Position numbers and translations under genes: made by a program. This document shows positions 30,544 to 40,009 of a stretch of DNA of 64,000 nt, piece after piece (the first letter of the stretch is position 1; every line of letters begins with the position of its first letter). Source of the DNA: Candidatus Sulfurimonas baltica. GTDB lineage: Bacteria > Campylobacterota > Campylobacteria > Campylobacterales > Sulfurimonadaceae. The DNA is taken from NCBI RefSeq assembly GCF_015265455.1, contig NZ_CP054492.1:1984001-2048000 (forward strand). Reading direction: 5' to 3'. The notes beneath the pieces were generated by a model. That model saw only the letters and a list, made by a program, of their open reading frames with translations. It was not told the origin of the DNA and did not search any database.

Positions 30544-31410
30544 TTATTTATTCAGAGGGATGTAAATAAGAACATCCGATAAAGTCTTTCTTAGTAAATA
30601 AGTTGCTGTTGAGCTCAAAAAAGAGCCGGCTATATCAGATCCACTTGAACCAATAACAATAAGGTCACTTTTTTTATTTTTTATATACTCCAATAAACTC
30701 TTATCTATGGATGATGAGCTTTTAATAATATCAAGTTTTTTTATTCCCACATCTTGTTTAAAAATATCTGCATGTGGACGACCAAGAAATTCTTGATTAT
30801 TTACACTTTTTTCTGATCCTATTTTATAATAGTTTATTGTTAAATCATCTAAATCTTTATAAGCATGTAACAGAGATATAGGTGAAGATTTAAATGCTAT
30901 TTGTGCAAATAAGACACTTTTTTTTGATGAGTCAGAAAAGTTTGTTGTTGCTAAAATATTTTTATAGCTGCCCTCTACATTATTTTTAACAACTAAAACA
31001 GGGTATCCACCCTCTTGTGCTATTTTTTGTGATGTTGACCCAAGGTAATATTCTTCAATTTTTGCTTTTGAGGTAGAACCAATAACTACTAAATCAGCTT
31101 TAATTTTTTCTGCTATATGTATTACTTGTTCAACAGCATCTCCTATAGTTATATGAACTATATATTTAACGCCTTTATACAAATTTAGTGCATCAATTTT
31201 GTTGAGTGTCTCTTTTTTTATAGCATCTTTATCGAACTCGCGCTTTAAAAATTCAGATGTTATCTCTATGTCCATAACCGGTATATCTATAGCATAAACA
31301 AAGTGTAGTTGCGCGTTAGTTTCTCTCGCTATTAAAAGGGCTCTTTTTATAACTTCCTCATCTAAAGTTGTCATGTGAATTGCAGCTAATATAGTTTTTA
31401 AATCTCTCAT
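30544..31410 (-). CDS. Tandem universal stress protein (two UspA domains)
   Basis: The 288 residues form two UspA folds, about 1-145 and 146-288. The first has the nucleotide-binding pattern VVIGSTSKAKIEEYYLGSTS; the second has LIVIGSSGSDIAGSFLSSTA. Both keep the G-x2-G-x9-G(S/T) type loop approximately, so ATP or AMP binding is likely in at least one. It lies between a CBS-GGDEF protein and a PsiE-like gene, with 26-27 nt spacings suggesting one operon. Confidence 0.9.
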   Translation of the reverse strand: MRDLKTILAAIHMTTLDEEVIKRALLIARETNAQLHFVYAIDIPVMDIEITSEFLKREFDKDAIKKETLNKIDALNLYKGVKYIVHITIGDAVEQVIHIAEKIKADLVVIGSTSKAKIEEYYLGSTSQKIAQEGGYPVLVVKNNVEGSYKNILATTNFSDSSKKSVLFAQIAFKSSPISLLHAYKDLDDLTINYYKIGSEKSVNNQEFLGRPHADIFKQDVGIKKLDIIKSSSSIDKSLLEYIKNKKSDLIVIGSSGSDIAGSFLSSTATYLLRKTLSDVLIYIPLNK

Positions 31411-31436
31411 AATTTTTCCTTATGTTAAATACTGGT

Positions 31437-32771
31437 TTATAAATCTGACTCCGTTTTAACACAATTTCTTCCAGAGCTTTTAGCTAAATACAGAGCTTTA
31501 TCTGCTCTTTCAACAACACTCTCCATACTATCACCCTCTATTACCTGTGAGACTCCAAAACTGGCACTTATTTTACCAATAACTCCTAAATCTAGTTCTT
31601 GTATGTATATTCTTAATTTTTCTGCCAAGTATACACCCTTCTCTAGACTTGCAGTTGGAAGAAGAATAACAAACTCCTCTCCTCCCCATCTACAAATAAT
31701 ATCTAAATTTCTTAAGGTTTTTAACAGTGAATGAGAGACTTGAATAAGAACTTTATCACCGGCATTATGACCAAAATTATCATTTATTTTTTTAAAATAG
31801 TCTATATCCAAAATTATCAAAGACATATCATTCTCTCTTTGTGTCATCGATGCATATGATGAGAGAAAAAGTTCACTAAACTTATGACGATTGTATAATC
31901 CGGTCAAAGAGTCTGTTGAAGCCATCTCCGCATATTCTCTGTTTTTATTTTCCAGCATTGAGTTTATCTCTGTAAGCTCTTCATGATACTCTTTCATAAG
32001 CATAGCCCATCTTGAGTATGTCAAAGATATTAGTTCTTTTTGTGAAACTATTCCAACTAAAAGCCCTTCATCATCAACAACTACGACTCTTTTATAATGC
32101 ATTTGTTTTATAAAATCAAGAGCCTCTTTAATAGAAGCGCTTTTGTTTATAGTATTAACCGGTGATGACATATATGTACTAATAGGCAAATCAAGCTTTT
32201 TACTATCTTTTATTAGTTTCATAACATCTTTTGTTGTTAATATACCAAGAGGCCTTGAATCTTCAACAACAATTACATTATCGAATGAGCTTGAAGTCAT
32301 TTCGCTGAGTAATGTAGATGTTTTATCATCTTTATTTACCCACTTCATTCTACTGCCAAGTCTTAAAAGATCATGTAGACGGTAGTTATCCATAAGTGTA
32401 TCTGGATCAATATTGCTTGTAATATCAGTATGAGTAACTAATCCATATAACGAGCCATCTTCATTTGTTACACATATATACTCTACACTGCCATTTAAAA
32501 ATTCTATTGTATCTAAGACATTTTTATATCTATTTATCGTAGGAACTATTGATAATTTAAAATCTTTTATTGGAGCTTCTAAATCTATGTTTTTAGATTG
32601 TATGTTTAAAATATCAACAACAGTCAAAATACGAAAAACATCATTATCTTTTATTATTATATTTCTATGTCCGTTCTTAAACATCATCTCTATCGCATCT
32701 GACATTGAACTTTTAACATCAATAAATATTACCGATTTACTTGCTATGTCTCCGATTATTGGAAATTTCAT
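31437..32771 (-). CDS. CBS-domain diguanylate cyclase
   Basis: The 444 residues hold four CBS motifs in two Bateman pairs (about 1-125 and 135-252), a coiled linker (about 258-285) and a GGDEF domain (285-440). The active site is GGEEF at 363-367, with DSLTGLYNRHKF at its start. It should make cyclic-di-GMP, with the CBS pairs probably sensing adenine nucleotides or similar ligands. It is co-directional with folP (13 nt upstream) and with the usp gene, which suggests energy-state signalling, by inference. Confidence 0.9.
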   Translation of the reverse strand: MKFPIIGDIASKSVIFIDVKSSMSDAIEMMFKNGHRNIIIKDNDVFRILTVVDILNIQSKNIDLEAPIKDFKLSIVPTINRYKNVLDTIEFLNGSVEYICVTNEDGSLYGLVTHTDITSNIDPDTLMDNYRLHDLLRLGSRMKWVNKDDKTSTLLSEMTSSSFDNVIVVEDSRPLGILTTKDVMKLIKDSKKLDLPISTYMSSPVNTINKSASIKEALDFIKQMHYKRVVVVDDEGLLVGIVSQKELISLTYSRWAMLMKEYHEELTEINSMLENKNREYAEMASTDSLTGLYNRHKFSELFLSSYASMTQRENDMSLIILDIDYFKKINDNFGHNAGDKVLIQVSHSLLKTLRNLDIICRWGGEEFVILLPTASLEKGVYLAEKLRIYIQELDLGVIGKISASFGVSQVIEGDSMESVVERADKALYLAKSSGRNCVKTESDL

Positions 32772-32784
32772 ATATATATGCCCT

Positions 32785-33927
32785 TTAAATACTATCTATT
32801 GCTCGTTGAACTTTTATAGCTTGTATGTGCTCTTTTACATCATGAACACGGAGCATAGAAGCCCCATTTTTAACCGCTTCTAAATGCAAAGCCAAGCTTC
32901 CAGCAAGCCTATCATTCGGTAAAGAGGATGAAATTTTATCTATCATTGACTTTCTTGAAGCACCTACTAATATAGGTTTGTTTAGAGTTAAAAAGTGTTC
33001 TAAATGCTTAATCAATATAAGATTGTCTTCTAGAGTTTTACCAAATCCAATCCCTATATCGACAATAATATCGTTTACTCCAAAAGATTCAACTTTTTTA
33101 ATTCTATTTTCCAAGAATAAGTAAACGTCACTTAAAATATCTTCATATTGAGGATTCTTCTGCATTGTTTGAGGAGAACCCTGCATATGCATTATAACGG
33201 CAGTAGCATTGTAGGATGCGCAAAGTTTACAGACCTCATCATTTTCTAAACCTGTAATATCATTAACTATTTTAAAACCGCCATCAAGGGCATAGGAGAT
33301 TACCTTTGGCTCATAGCTGTCGATGCTAAACTTTACTTTTTCATAAAGTTTCTCTTTTTTAATCACATCAATTATTGGTTTTACTCTTCTTAGCTCTTCG
33401 TCACTCTCTACATGTAAAGAGTTTGGAGCAGATGAAACCCCGCCGATATCTATAATTTGCGCGCCATCTTCTATCATCTGCTCTATTTTATTTATTGCAT
33501 CACTTCCATTAAATCTAGAACCAGAAAAAAAGCTATCGTCGTTAGCATTTATTACACCCATAACATCTACATGTAAAGGCTTTACAACTTTTAATATATC
33601 TTGCAGTTTACTAGCCAGTTCTTTTAGTCCAAAGGGCTGAGCCAACTCTTTTTTACTAAGAGTTTTCAACTGAGCAGTTGTAGCGATGAGAATACAATCT
33701 ACATGTGGAGTTTTAGCGATGACTGTCCCACGAGGCACGGCCAAGTCAGCTCCTATGCTGAGAGCATCTTGTTTTAGTATATTTGCACCGCCTACATGTA
33801 GCTCTTTTATATAGATAATATGATGTGACATCTTTGAAGAGAGTATGTTCACTCCGCCGCTGTCTACTCCAAGATTGTTTAAATACTTTTTAGCATCAAT
33901 AGAGTTTGATAGTTTATTAACCTGCAT
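32785..33927 (-). CDS. folP: Dihydropteroate synthase with N-terminal extension
   Basis: FolP condenses p-aminobenzoate with hydroxymethyl-dihydropterin diphosphate in folate synthesis. The DHPS barrel spans about 117-380: VMGVINANDDSFF (family VNVTPDSF region, divergent), IDIGGVSSAPNS (family DIGGESTRPG), IVNDITG, MHMQGSPQTM and LVGASRKSMI. Residues 1-115 form an additional N-terminal domain of unknown role, seen in Campylobacterota and making the protein about 100 residues longer than E. coli FolP. It overlaps holB by 11 nt. Confidence 0.92.
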   Translation of the reverse strand: MQVNKLSNSIDAKKYLNNLGVDSGGVNILSSKMSHHIIYIKELHVGGANILKQDALSIGADLAVPRGTVIAKTPHVDCILIATTAQLKTLSKKELAQPFGLKELASKLQDILKVVKPLHVDVMGVINANDDSFFSGSRFNGSDAINKIEQMIEDGAQIIDIGGVSSAPNSLHVESDEELRRVKPIIDVIKKEKLYEKVKFSIDSYEPKVISYALDGGFKIVNDITGLENDEVCKLCASYNATAVIMHMQGSPQTMQKNPQYEDILSDVYLFLENRIKKVESFGVNDIIVDIGIGFGKTLEDNLILIKHLEHFLTLNKPILVGASRKSMIDKISSSLPNDRLAGSLALHLEAVKNGASMLRVHDVKEHIQAIKVQRAIDSI

Positions 33928-34543
33928 TTTTATCTCCTACAAAACTCATCAGTATAAGAGCTAGCACACTTTGTGGTCTTGAGTTTAGCTCTAAAAGCCT
34001 ATATGCTCTATCAAAATTATCTAGTTGAGAGATTGAGAGTATCAACATATCTACGACAGTAGCACGATAGTAAAGTGCTTCAACTAGAGTTTTAGCATCT
34101 GATTTTGTTATTCTGGCATTGGCTTTTAAAAACGCAAAAACTTCTGCATAGTCAATCTTTGCAAGATTTAGTTCTATATTTTGCACGCTGTGAATTATTT
34201 TACCTTTTACAATAGGTAATCTTGAGCGAACTGTTGGAAGCAGATTTGATTTTGTAGGGGAGATAATTATAAACTCTATATTTTTTGGAGGTTCTTCTAA
34301 AACCTTTAGAAGTGAATTTTGTGCAACGTTAGTGAAACTTGATGAGCCTATAATAATATATTTAGTTTGAGCTTCACTTATATAAGCTTCGGCCACAACA
34401 GCTTTTGCATGTTCTATCTTAAAGTCATCTTCTATAAAACCTACAACACGGTTTGGCTTAAGTTCTTGAGATAGCCTTTCAAACTCTGCTTGTATCTCTG
34501 TAGAGATTAATATGTACCCTTTTTTAGATTCATGAATTAACAT
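33917..34543 (-). CDS. holB: DNA polymerase III delta' subunit, short form
   Basis: The protein has 208 residues. The segment LLKVLEEPPKNIEFIIISPT followed by LLPTVRSR is the clamp-loader delta' signature. Compared with E. coli HolB (about 334 residues) it lacks most of the C-terminal collar domain and has no Walker A, consistent with the short delta' of Campylobacterota. It is in the conserved block lysC-hobA-holB-folP and overlaps both neighbours, indicating tight translational coupling. Confidence 0.85.
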   Translation of the reverse strand: MLIHESKKGYILISTEIQAEFERLSQELKPNRVVGFIEDDFKIEHAKAVVAEAYISEAQTKYIIIGSSSFTNVAQNSLLKVLEEPPKNIEFIIISPTKSNLLPTVRSRLPIVKGKIIHSVQNIELNLAKIDYAEVFAFLKANARITKSDAKTLVEALYYRATVVDMLILSISQLDNFDRAYRLLELNSRPQSVLALILMSFVGDKNAG

Positions 34544-35078
34544 CTACCTCTCCAAACATCGCTGAATTTAGAGATGCATCAAAAAGACGGTAAAGCTGCA
34601 ATAGCTTAATATCAAGAGACTTGTCATATGACCTTAGATTAAAAGCATTTAGGTAATCTTCATCAAAAATCCAAAAATAGCTGTTGTCTTTTCTTTTGGC
34701 TATATCTGCTCTTTTATCATCACCTTTGCCAATGTACCAAAAAAAATAGTCCTGCTTATGTGAAAGTGAAATCATATCTTCGACAACATTTATCATCTCA
34801 CTACCGCTTACGCCATTGTAGTGTTTGTACATGCTGTCAATACTGATAATAGGGATAAGCGGGCGCTCCTGTCTTTCTCCATTAATCAAACAAAGTATAT
34901 AGGTCTCTAACCATTTTCTATTTCTATCGGTTATTAAAATAATTGTTTTGCCGTTTAATATTTGTTCCAAGGCTTGCGAAGTTGTCGTTGCCCAGTCAAA
35001 TCTCTGCTCTTCCAACCAACTAAAACTACTACCTTCTTCCCTAATGGTATCTAAGCTCCACTGTGCAAAATCTTGCAT
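34530..35078 (-). CDS. hobA: DnaA-associating initiation regulator HobA
   Basis: This 182-residue protein matches HobA of Helicobacter pylori by length, the Trp/Asp-rich N-terminus (QWSLDTIREEGSSFSWLEEQ) and above all position, directly after lysC and before holB-folP, as in Helicobacter and Campylobacter. HobA is a SIS-fold structural homologue of DiaA; it binds DnaA domains I-II and organises DnaA oligomers at oriC. It overlaps holB by 14 nt. Confidence 0.85.
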   Translation of the reverse strand: MQDFAQWSLDTIREEGSSFSWLEEQRFDWATTTSQALEQILNGKTIILITDRNRKWLETYILCLINGERQERPLIPIISIDSMYKHYNGVSGSEMINVVEDMISLSHKQDYFFWYIGKGDDKRADIAKRKDNSYFWIFDEDYLNAFNLRSYDKSLDIKLLQLYRLFDASLNSAMFGEVDVNS

Positions 35079-35081
35079 TTA

Positions 35082-36293
35082 TTATTTATCTAACTCGTAC
35101 GCGTTGTGAAGACTTCTAACAGCAAGTTCTGCATACTTTTCATCTATAATCATAGAGACTTTTATCTCTGATGTTGAAATCATATTTATATTTATATTTT
35201 CTGCTGCCATAGCCGAAAATGCTTTAGCTGCTACGCCTGCATGTGACTTCATTCCGACACCAACCACAGAAACCTTACAAATCTTTTCGTTGTAAGAGTC
35301 ATCTTTAATCTCACCACTTTTAATAAATGCATGCACAACAGTTTTTGCATCATGCAAATCACCTTTTGGTACTGTAAAGTCTATGTTCGTTGTATCGTCA
35401 TGTCCTTTATTTTGAATGATCATATCTATGTTCACTTCTGCCTTAGCCAATTTATTAAATATTTCTGAAGCGATTCCAGGTCTGTCTGCCACGCCCATTA
35501 AAGAGATACGAGCCTGGTCTTTATCTAGTGCGATTCCGCTTACTAAAGGTTTTTCCATAATATTTTCTTCCTTAGTTATTAATGTCCCCTCTTCGTTTGA
35601 GAAGCTTGTTCTTGTTACTAAATTTACATTTAATTTTTTTGCTAATTCTACTGATCGATTCTGAAGCACTTTCGCACCTAAACTTGCTAACTCCAACATC
35701 TCATCATATGAGATTATGTCAAGTTTTTTTGCTTTTGGTTCTATGCGAGGGTCCGTTGTGTAAATGCCACTAACATCTGTGTATATCTCGCATAAATCTG
35801 CTTTAATAGCTCCAGCAATTGCAACTGCACTCAAATCGCTTCCCCCGCGACCGAGAGTTGTTACATCACCATTTTCGTTTACACCCTGAAAACCAGCAAC
35901 TACAATAATTTTACCCTCTTTGATAGCACTATTCATAGCATCTGGGTTTATCTCTTCTATTCGAGCTTTGGTGTGAATACTATCTGTCACAATCCCAGCT
36001 TTTCTTCCACTCATCGCAACTGATGCGAACCCCATCTCATTGAGCGCAATAGAGAGGAGTGAAGCTGTCACTCTCTCCCCTGAACTTAGCAACATATCCA
36101 TCTCAGCTCTTGATGGATTGGATGAAAAATGCTCAGCATACCCCACCAGCTTATTTGTCTCGCCACTCATAGCAGAAACAACTACAACCACGTCATGTCC
36201 AGCTTTTTTAGTCTCAGCTACACGATTAGCTACATTTTGTATGCGACTCAAATCACCCACACTCGTTCCACCAAATTTTTGCACTATCAGCAT
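35082..36293 (-). CDS. lysC: Aspartate kinase
   Basis: This enzyme phosphorylates aspartate, the first step to lysine, diaminopimelate, threonine and methionine. The 403 residues start LIVQKFGGTSVGD (2-14), have GRGGSDLSAVAIA (about 149-161) and two C-terminal ACT domains (about 265-400) for feedback inhibition by amino acids. Length and architecture fit the single-function class. It is first of lysC-hobA-holB-folP and directly abuts the rppH stop. Confidence 0.95.
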   Translation of the reverse strand: MLIVQKFGGTSVGDLSRIQNVANRVAETKKAGHDVVVVVSAMSGETNKLVGYAEHFSSNPSRAEMDMLLSSGERVTASLLSIALNEMGFASVAMSGRKAGIVTDSIHTKARIEEINPDAMNSAIKEGKIIVVAGFQGVNENGDVTTLGRGGSDLSAVAIAGAIKADLCEIYTDVSGIYTTDPRIEPKAKKLDIISYDEMLELASLGAKVLQNRSVELAKKLNVNLVTRTSFSNEEGTLITKEENIMEKPLVSGIALDKDQARISLMGVADRPGIASEIFNKLAKAEVNIDMIIQNKGHDDTTNIDFTVPKGDLHDAKTVVHAFIKSGEIKDDSYNEKICKVSVVGVGMKSHAGVAAKAFSAMAAENININMISTSEIKVSMIIDEKYAELAVRSLHNAYELDK

Positions 36294-36764
36294 CTACAAA
36301 AACCCCTCATTTTTAAAAAATTTTATTACAACTTCATACACATTCTGCTTAAAACTAGCACTCAACTCTAAAACCTCATCTATATCTACAAACTTATAGT
36401 CACTAAATTCCGGATGAGAAGTATTTATATCGATTATTGCGCTTTTTTTTAATTTAACTAAAAAATATCTCTGTTTTTGCCCAACATAAGGCTTCATATT
36501 TTCAGCAATTCTTGGAGGAAAATCATAGGAAATCCACTCCGGGTACTCCGAAACTATCTTAACTTTATTAGTTCCAATCTCCTCCTCAAGTTCACGGAAA
36601 AGAGCCTCTTGAACCTCTTCCCCCTCATCAATCCCACCTTGAGGAAACTGCCAAACATCGCGTAAGTCATTTCTCTGTGCCAAAAAGATCTCTTTTTTTT
36701 GAGGATAATTATTTGAAACAATTATCATTGCAACATTTGGACGATATAAATCTTTTTTACTCAT
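36294..36764 (-). CDS. rppH: RNA pyrophosphohydrolase (Nudix) RppH
   Basis: RppH removes pyrophosphate from the 5' end of mRNAs, triggering decay; it may also hydrolyse diadenosine polyphosphates. The 156-residue protein has a complete Nudix box, GGIDEGEEVQEALFRELEEE (43-62) then IG, preceded by VWQFPQ, and the typical YDFPPR segment. The start at 36764 is preferred over an upstream ATG (36800) that lies within a TATAAT-like sequence. It heads the lysC-hobA-holB-folP run. Confidence 0.92.
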   Translation of the reverse strand: MSKKDLYRPNVAMIIVSNNYPQKKEIFLAQRNDLRDVWQFPQGGIDEGEEVQEALFRELEEEIGTNKVKIVSEYPEWISYDFPPRIAENMKPYVGQKQRYFLVKLKKSAIIDINTSHPEFSDYKFVDIDEVLELSASFKQNVYEVVIKFFKNEGFL

Positions 36765-36923
36765 AAAAGCACCTGCGTAATAATTAAGGCGATTATACAT
36801 AATATGCGATTAAAATAAACTAATTCTTTTCTTTATTATTTTTTAAAAATAATTTTTTCATACTTTAACAAAGATAAAGTACAATATAATGTCGAAATTT
36901 ATATTTATGGAGAGTTTACTAAG

Positions 36924-37307
36924 ATGCAGGAATATGTATTAAAATCAAATGATTTTTTAGTATCGCAGACAGATGCGAAGGGGAATATACTTTTTGCCAA
37001 TGATGATTTTTGCAAAGTTGCAGGGTATACGCTAGAGGAGCTGATCGGCAAGCCGCACAACATTGTAAGACATCCGGATATGCCAAAGGCTGCTTTCAAG
37101 TCCTTATGGGAAACAGTAAAAAATGGTAAAGTGTGGACTGGTTATGTAAAAAACAGAACCAAAGATGGTGGATTTTACTGGGTATATGCAACAGTATTTT
37201 CCTCTATCGACCCGCAAACAAAGCAACAAACATATCTCTCTTGCAGAAGAAAGCCTTCAAAAAACGAGATAGAAGAAATTGAAAAACACTATAAAACTTT
37301 AAAATAG
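36924..37307 (+). CDS. PAS-domain redox/energy-taxis sensor, CetB-like
   Basis: The 127 residues are essentially one PAS domain, with [35 protein letters not shown] and [13 protein letters not shown]. This is the Aer/CetB-type PAS, which usually binds FAD and senses electron-transport state. There are no membrane segments. It lies 11 nt before a membrane MCP, matching the split CetB-CetA energy-taxis pair of Campylobacter. FAD binding is inferred. Gene symbol left blank because the orthology is unproven. Confidence 0.82.
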   Translation: MQEYVLKSNDFLVSQTDAKGNILFANDDFCKVAGYTLEELIGKPHNIVRHPDMPKAAFKSLWETVKNGKVWTGYVKNRTKDGGFYWVYATVFSSIDPQTKQQTYLSCRRKPSKNEIEEIEKHYKTLK

Positions 37308-37318
37308 GAAATTGCCTT

Positions 37319-38440
37319 ATGAATATTAACACAACACAAAAAAACATCGTACTAGCTGTGCTTTTCGCCATGCTTATGGCCTCTTTATTTTTAACTGATT
37401 CATCCATAATTCAAGCAGTTATAGTTGCAATAACTTTTATAGCAGCAGTTATTTTAAACTCTGCAGTAACTTCAGCTAGTTCTACAGAGCTAAACAAAAA
37501 AAGATTAGAATTAGTTGAAGTAATGAAGTTTGAAAGAAACAAAGTAGAGATAAATAAAAACGCTACAGATGAAGCTGAACTAAACTTCAATGAGATAGTA
37601 ACTAGTTATCAAAATTCTGTACTAGAAGATACAAAAATTGCCGGTGAAATGGTGCTTTTAGCAGACAAGATCTCTAAAGGGCATTATAACTGCAGGGTTA
37701 TTTCTGACAGTAAAACACCCTATGTGCATGTACTTAGAAACAGCATGAATAATATGATTGATGCTTCTGAGAAAAATCTTGACAATGCGATAGCAACTCT
37801 TCAAAAGTTCTCAGACGGTTCTTTTACATCAAGAAGCGAGGTAAACGTTGAAGCTAAAATGGCAGCCTTGCTTAACAATATAAACAGCCTTGGTGAAGCA
37901 CTTCAAGGGATGGAAGAAGAAAATATAAACAAACAAAACCAAATTGTAAAAACTTCCAATGAGTTGAATAAAACTATTGAAGAGCTGACAAACAGCACGA
38001 TTGCAGATTTAAAAAACATGATTCACACAACTGTAGGCAGAATACACACCGTTTCTCAAAAAGAGAATGAGATGGTTGATAATCTTCAGACTCTTGTCTC
38101 AAATGCTAATGAGACAAAGGCAATTTTGGCAACTATTGGCGATATAGCAGACCAAACTAATTTACTTGCATTGAATGCCGCTATAGAAGCAGCCCGTGCC
38201 GGCGAACATGGACGTGGATTTGCGGTTGTTGCTGATGAAGTCAGAAAACTGGCTGAAAGAACACAAAAAAGTTTAGCTGAGACTTCAGCAACCACAAATG
38301 TATTAATTCAATCTATTTCTGAGACTTCTGAGTCACTAAATTCTAATGCTAGTGAAGTAAATGATATTTCAGACGAAGTTAGCCTCATTAGTAATAAAAT
38401 GGATGAGATTATTGAAACTCTAAACAGTGTTTCAAAATAA
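37319..38440 (+). CDS. Methyl-accepting chemotaxis protein, CetA-like
   Basis: The 373 residues contain two closely spaced N-terminal membrane helices (about 9-27 and 31-50) with no periplasmic sensor domain. A HAMP-like linker and helical region follow (about 60-200). The MCP signalling hairpin tip is at about 270-310 ([20 protein letters not shown], then [18 protein letters not shown]). Lacking its own sensor, it probably takes input from the PAS protein encoded just upstream, as CetA does from CetB. Confidence 0.88.
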   Translation: MNINTTQKNIVLAVLFAMLMASLFLTDSSIIQAVIVAITFIAAVILNSAVTSASSTELNKKRLELVEVMKFERNKVEINKNATDEAELNFNEIVTSYQNSVLEDTKIAGEMVLLADKISKGHYNCRVISDSKTPYVHVLRNSMNNMIDASEKNLDNAIATLQKFSDGSFTSRSEVNVEAKMAALLNNINSLGEALQGMEEENINKQNQIVKTSNELNKTIEELTNSTIADLKNMIHTTVGRIHTVSQKENEMVDNLQTLVSNANETKAILATIGDIADQTNLLALNAAIEAARAGEHGRGFAVVADEVRKLAERTQKSLAETSATTNVLIQSISETSESLNSNASEVNDISDEVSLISNKMDEIIETLNSVSK

Positions 38441-38473
38441 AATATAAACTAACACTTTAACAAATGAGGAAAG

Positions 38474-39526
38474 ATGCTACTCTATATTCACATTCCATTT
38501 TGTGATTCAAAATGTTCTTATTGTGCATTTAACTCATATGTTGACAAGTTTCATCTCAAACAACAGTACATGAAAGCCCTCTCTGTTCAGCTAGATTATG
38601 AACTAAAAAGGTTTAATGTCCAAGAAAAAGAGATAGAGTCTGTTTTTATAGGTGGCGGTACACCATCAACTATAGAGCCTAGCTTATATAAGAATATTTT
38701 TAAAGTTATAAACCCATATTTAAAACCTGACATAGAAATAACCTCCGAAGCCAATCCTAACAGTGCAACACCGGAGTGGCTAAAAGGGATGTACGACCTT
38801 GGCATAAACCGCTTAAGCTTTGGTGTGCAGAGTTTTAACAAAGATAAACTCAAACTTCTTAATCGTGCCCATACAAAGACCCAAGCTATAGAAGCAGTTA
38901 AAAATGCCAAAGATATCGGTTTTAAAAACATTTCTCTGGATTTAATATATGCAACCCTTGGCGATACGAAAGAGCTATTGTCAAACGATATAAAAACTGC
39001 TTTTTCTTTACCAATAAACCACTTAAGCGCTTATGCTTTAACAATAGAAGAGGGAACTCCTTTTGAGTTAAAACCTCACATGTCAAAAGAGACTATTAAA
39101 CTTACAAAATGGCTTTTTAAAGAGTTGCAAGATAGCGGCTTAAAGCAATACGAGATAAGTAATTTTGGCTCATACGCAAGTTCCCATAACCTCGGCTACT
39201 GGAAATATAAAGACTATATAGGATTAGGAAGCGGCGCCGTTGGAAAGCTTGATTTGCAAAGATTTTATCCTACTTGTGATTTAGAGAATTACATTATAAA
39301 TCCACTTGATATAAAAATAGAAATATTAACTCCCGAAGACAAAAAAATTGAACAAATATTTTTAGGACTTCGCTCTTGCATTGGTGTTAATGAAAATATT
39401 TTAAATAAAAATGAGCTAGCAAAAGCGAATCTTTTACTCAATGAGGAGAAGTTAACTTTTAAAAATGGCACTTTTTACAACATAGATTATCTTTTAGCTG
39501 ATGAGATTACACTGTTTATATCGTAA
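38474..39526 (+). CDS. hemW: Radical SAM protein HemW
   Basis: This 350-residue radical SAM protein has the cluster motif CxxxCxxC (Cys10, Cys14, Cys17 in HIPFCDSKCSYCAF) and IGGGTPS for SAM binding. It lacks HemN-specific N-terminal residues, so it is HemW, a heme chaperone-like protein formerly called oxygen-independent coproporphyrinogen oxidase, rather than HemN. It is followed by tatB, tatC and queA in the same direction, a neighbourhood seen in Campylobacter. Confidence 0.88.
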   Translation: MLLYIHIPFCDSKCSYCAFNSYVDKFHLKQQYMKALSVQLDYELKRFNVQEKEIESVFIGGGTPSTIEPSLYKNIFKVINPYLKPDIEITSEANPNSATPEWLKGMYDLGINRLSFGVQSFNKDKLKLLNRAHTKTQAIEAVKNAKDIGFKNISLDLIYATLGDTKELLSNDIKTAFSLPINHLSAYALTIEEGTPFELKPHMSKETIKLTKWLFKELQDSGLKQYEISNFGSYASSHNLGYWKYKDYIGLGSGAVGKLDLQRFYPTCDLENYIINPLDIKIEILTPEDKKIEQIFLGLRSCIGVNENILNKNELAKANLLLNEEKLTFKNGTFYNIDYLLADEITLFIS

Positions 39527-39589
39527 TTTAATTATTCTTTAGATAAACTCCTACCTTTAAATAAAAGTTTATAATTCAGAGGATATTTT

Positions 39590-40009
39590 ATGTTTGGTAT
39601 GGGTTTTACAGAGATAATGATTATTGCTGTTATCGCCATCTTGTTTCTTGGTCCGGATAAGCTACCAAGTGCTATGGTTGAGATAGCAAAATTTTTAAGA
39701 AGTGCTAAAAATACTATTGGCTCAATGAAAGAGTCTCTAGAAGAAGAGTTGCATGTTAAAGAGATGAAAGAAGAAGCTCTTTCATATAAAAAAGAGTTGC
39801 TTGATGCAAGCAACAAAGTAAAAAGTGCAACCGACATTAAAAGTATGGCTGCAAAATTAACAACACTAGATGATGATGATTCACATTCGGATGATGGCTT
39901 CTTTGATAAACCAAAAGATACTACTCAAGCAACGCAAAATAAACCAGAAGAAGTAACTCTTGTAAAGAAAAAAAAGAGTGACACCATAAAAGAAGATACA
40001 GATGTTTGA
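39590..40009 (+). CDS. tatB: Sec-independent translocase subunit TatB
   Basis: This 139-residue Tat subunit has the N-terminal membrane helix MGFTEIMIIAVIAILFLGPD (4-23), an amphipathic helix with KLPSAMVEIAKFLRSAKN, and a long charged tail. Glu at position 8 and length favour TatB over TatA. With TatC it forms the receptor for twin-arginine signal peptides carried by folded, cofactor-containing proteins. It overlaps tatC by 8 nt. Confidence 0.92.
   Translation: MFGMGFTEIMIIAVIAILFLGPDKLPSAMVEIAKFLRSAKNTIGSMKESLEEELHVKEMKEEALSYKKELLDASNKVKSATDIKSMAAKLTTLDDDDSHSDDGFFDKPKDTTQATQNKPEEVTLVKKKKSDTIKEDTDV

Noticed and set aside
36828-36905. Possible sigma-28 promoter before the PAS gene
   Set aside because: GTCGAAAT resembles a -10 but no TAAAG-type -35 lies at 11 nt spacing; only a plain TATAAT is present.
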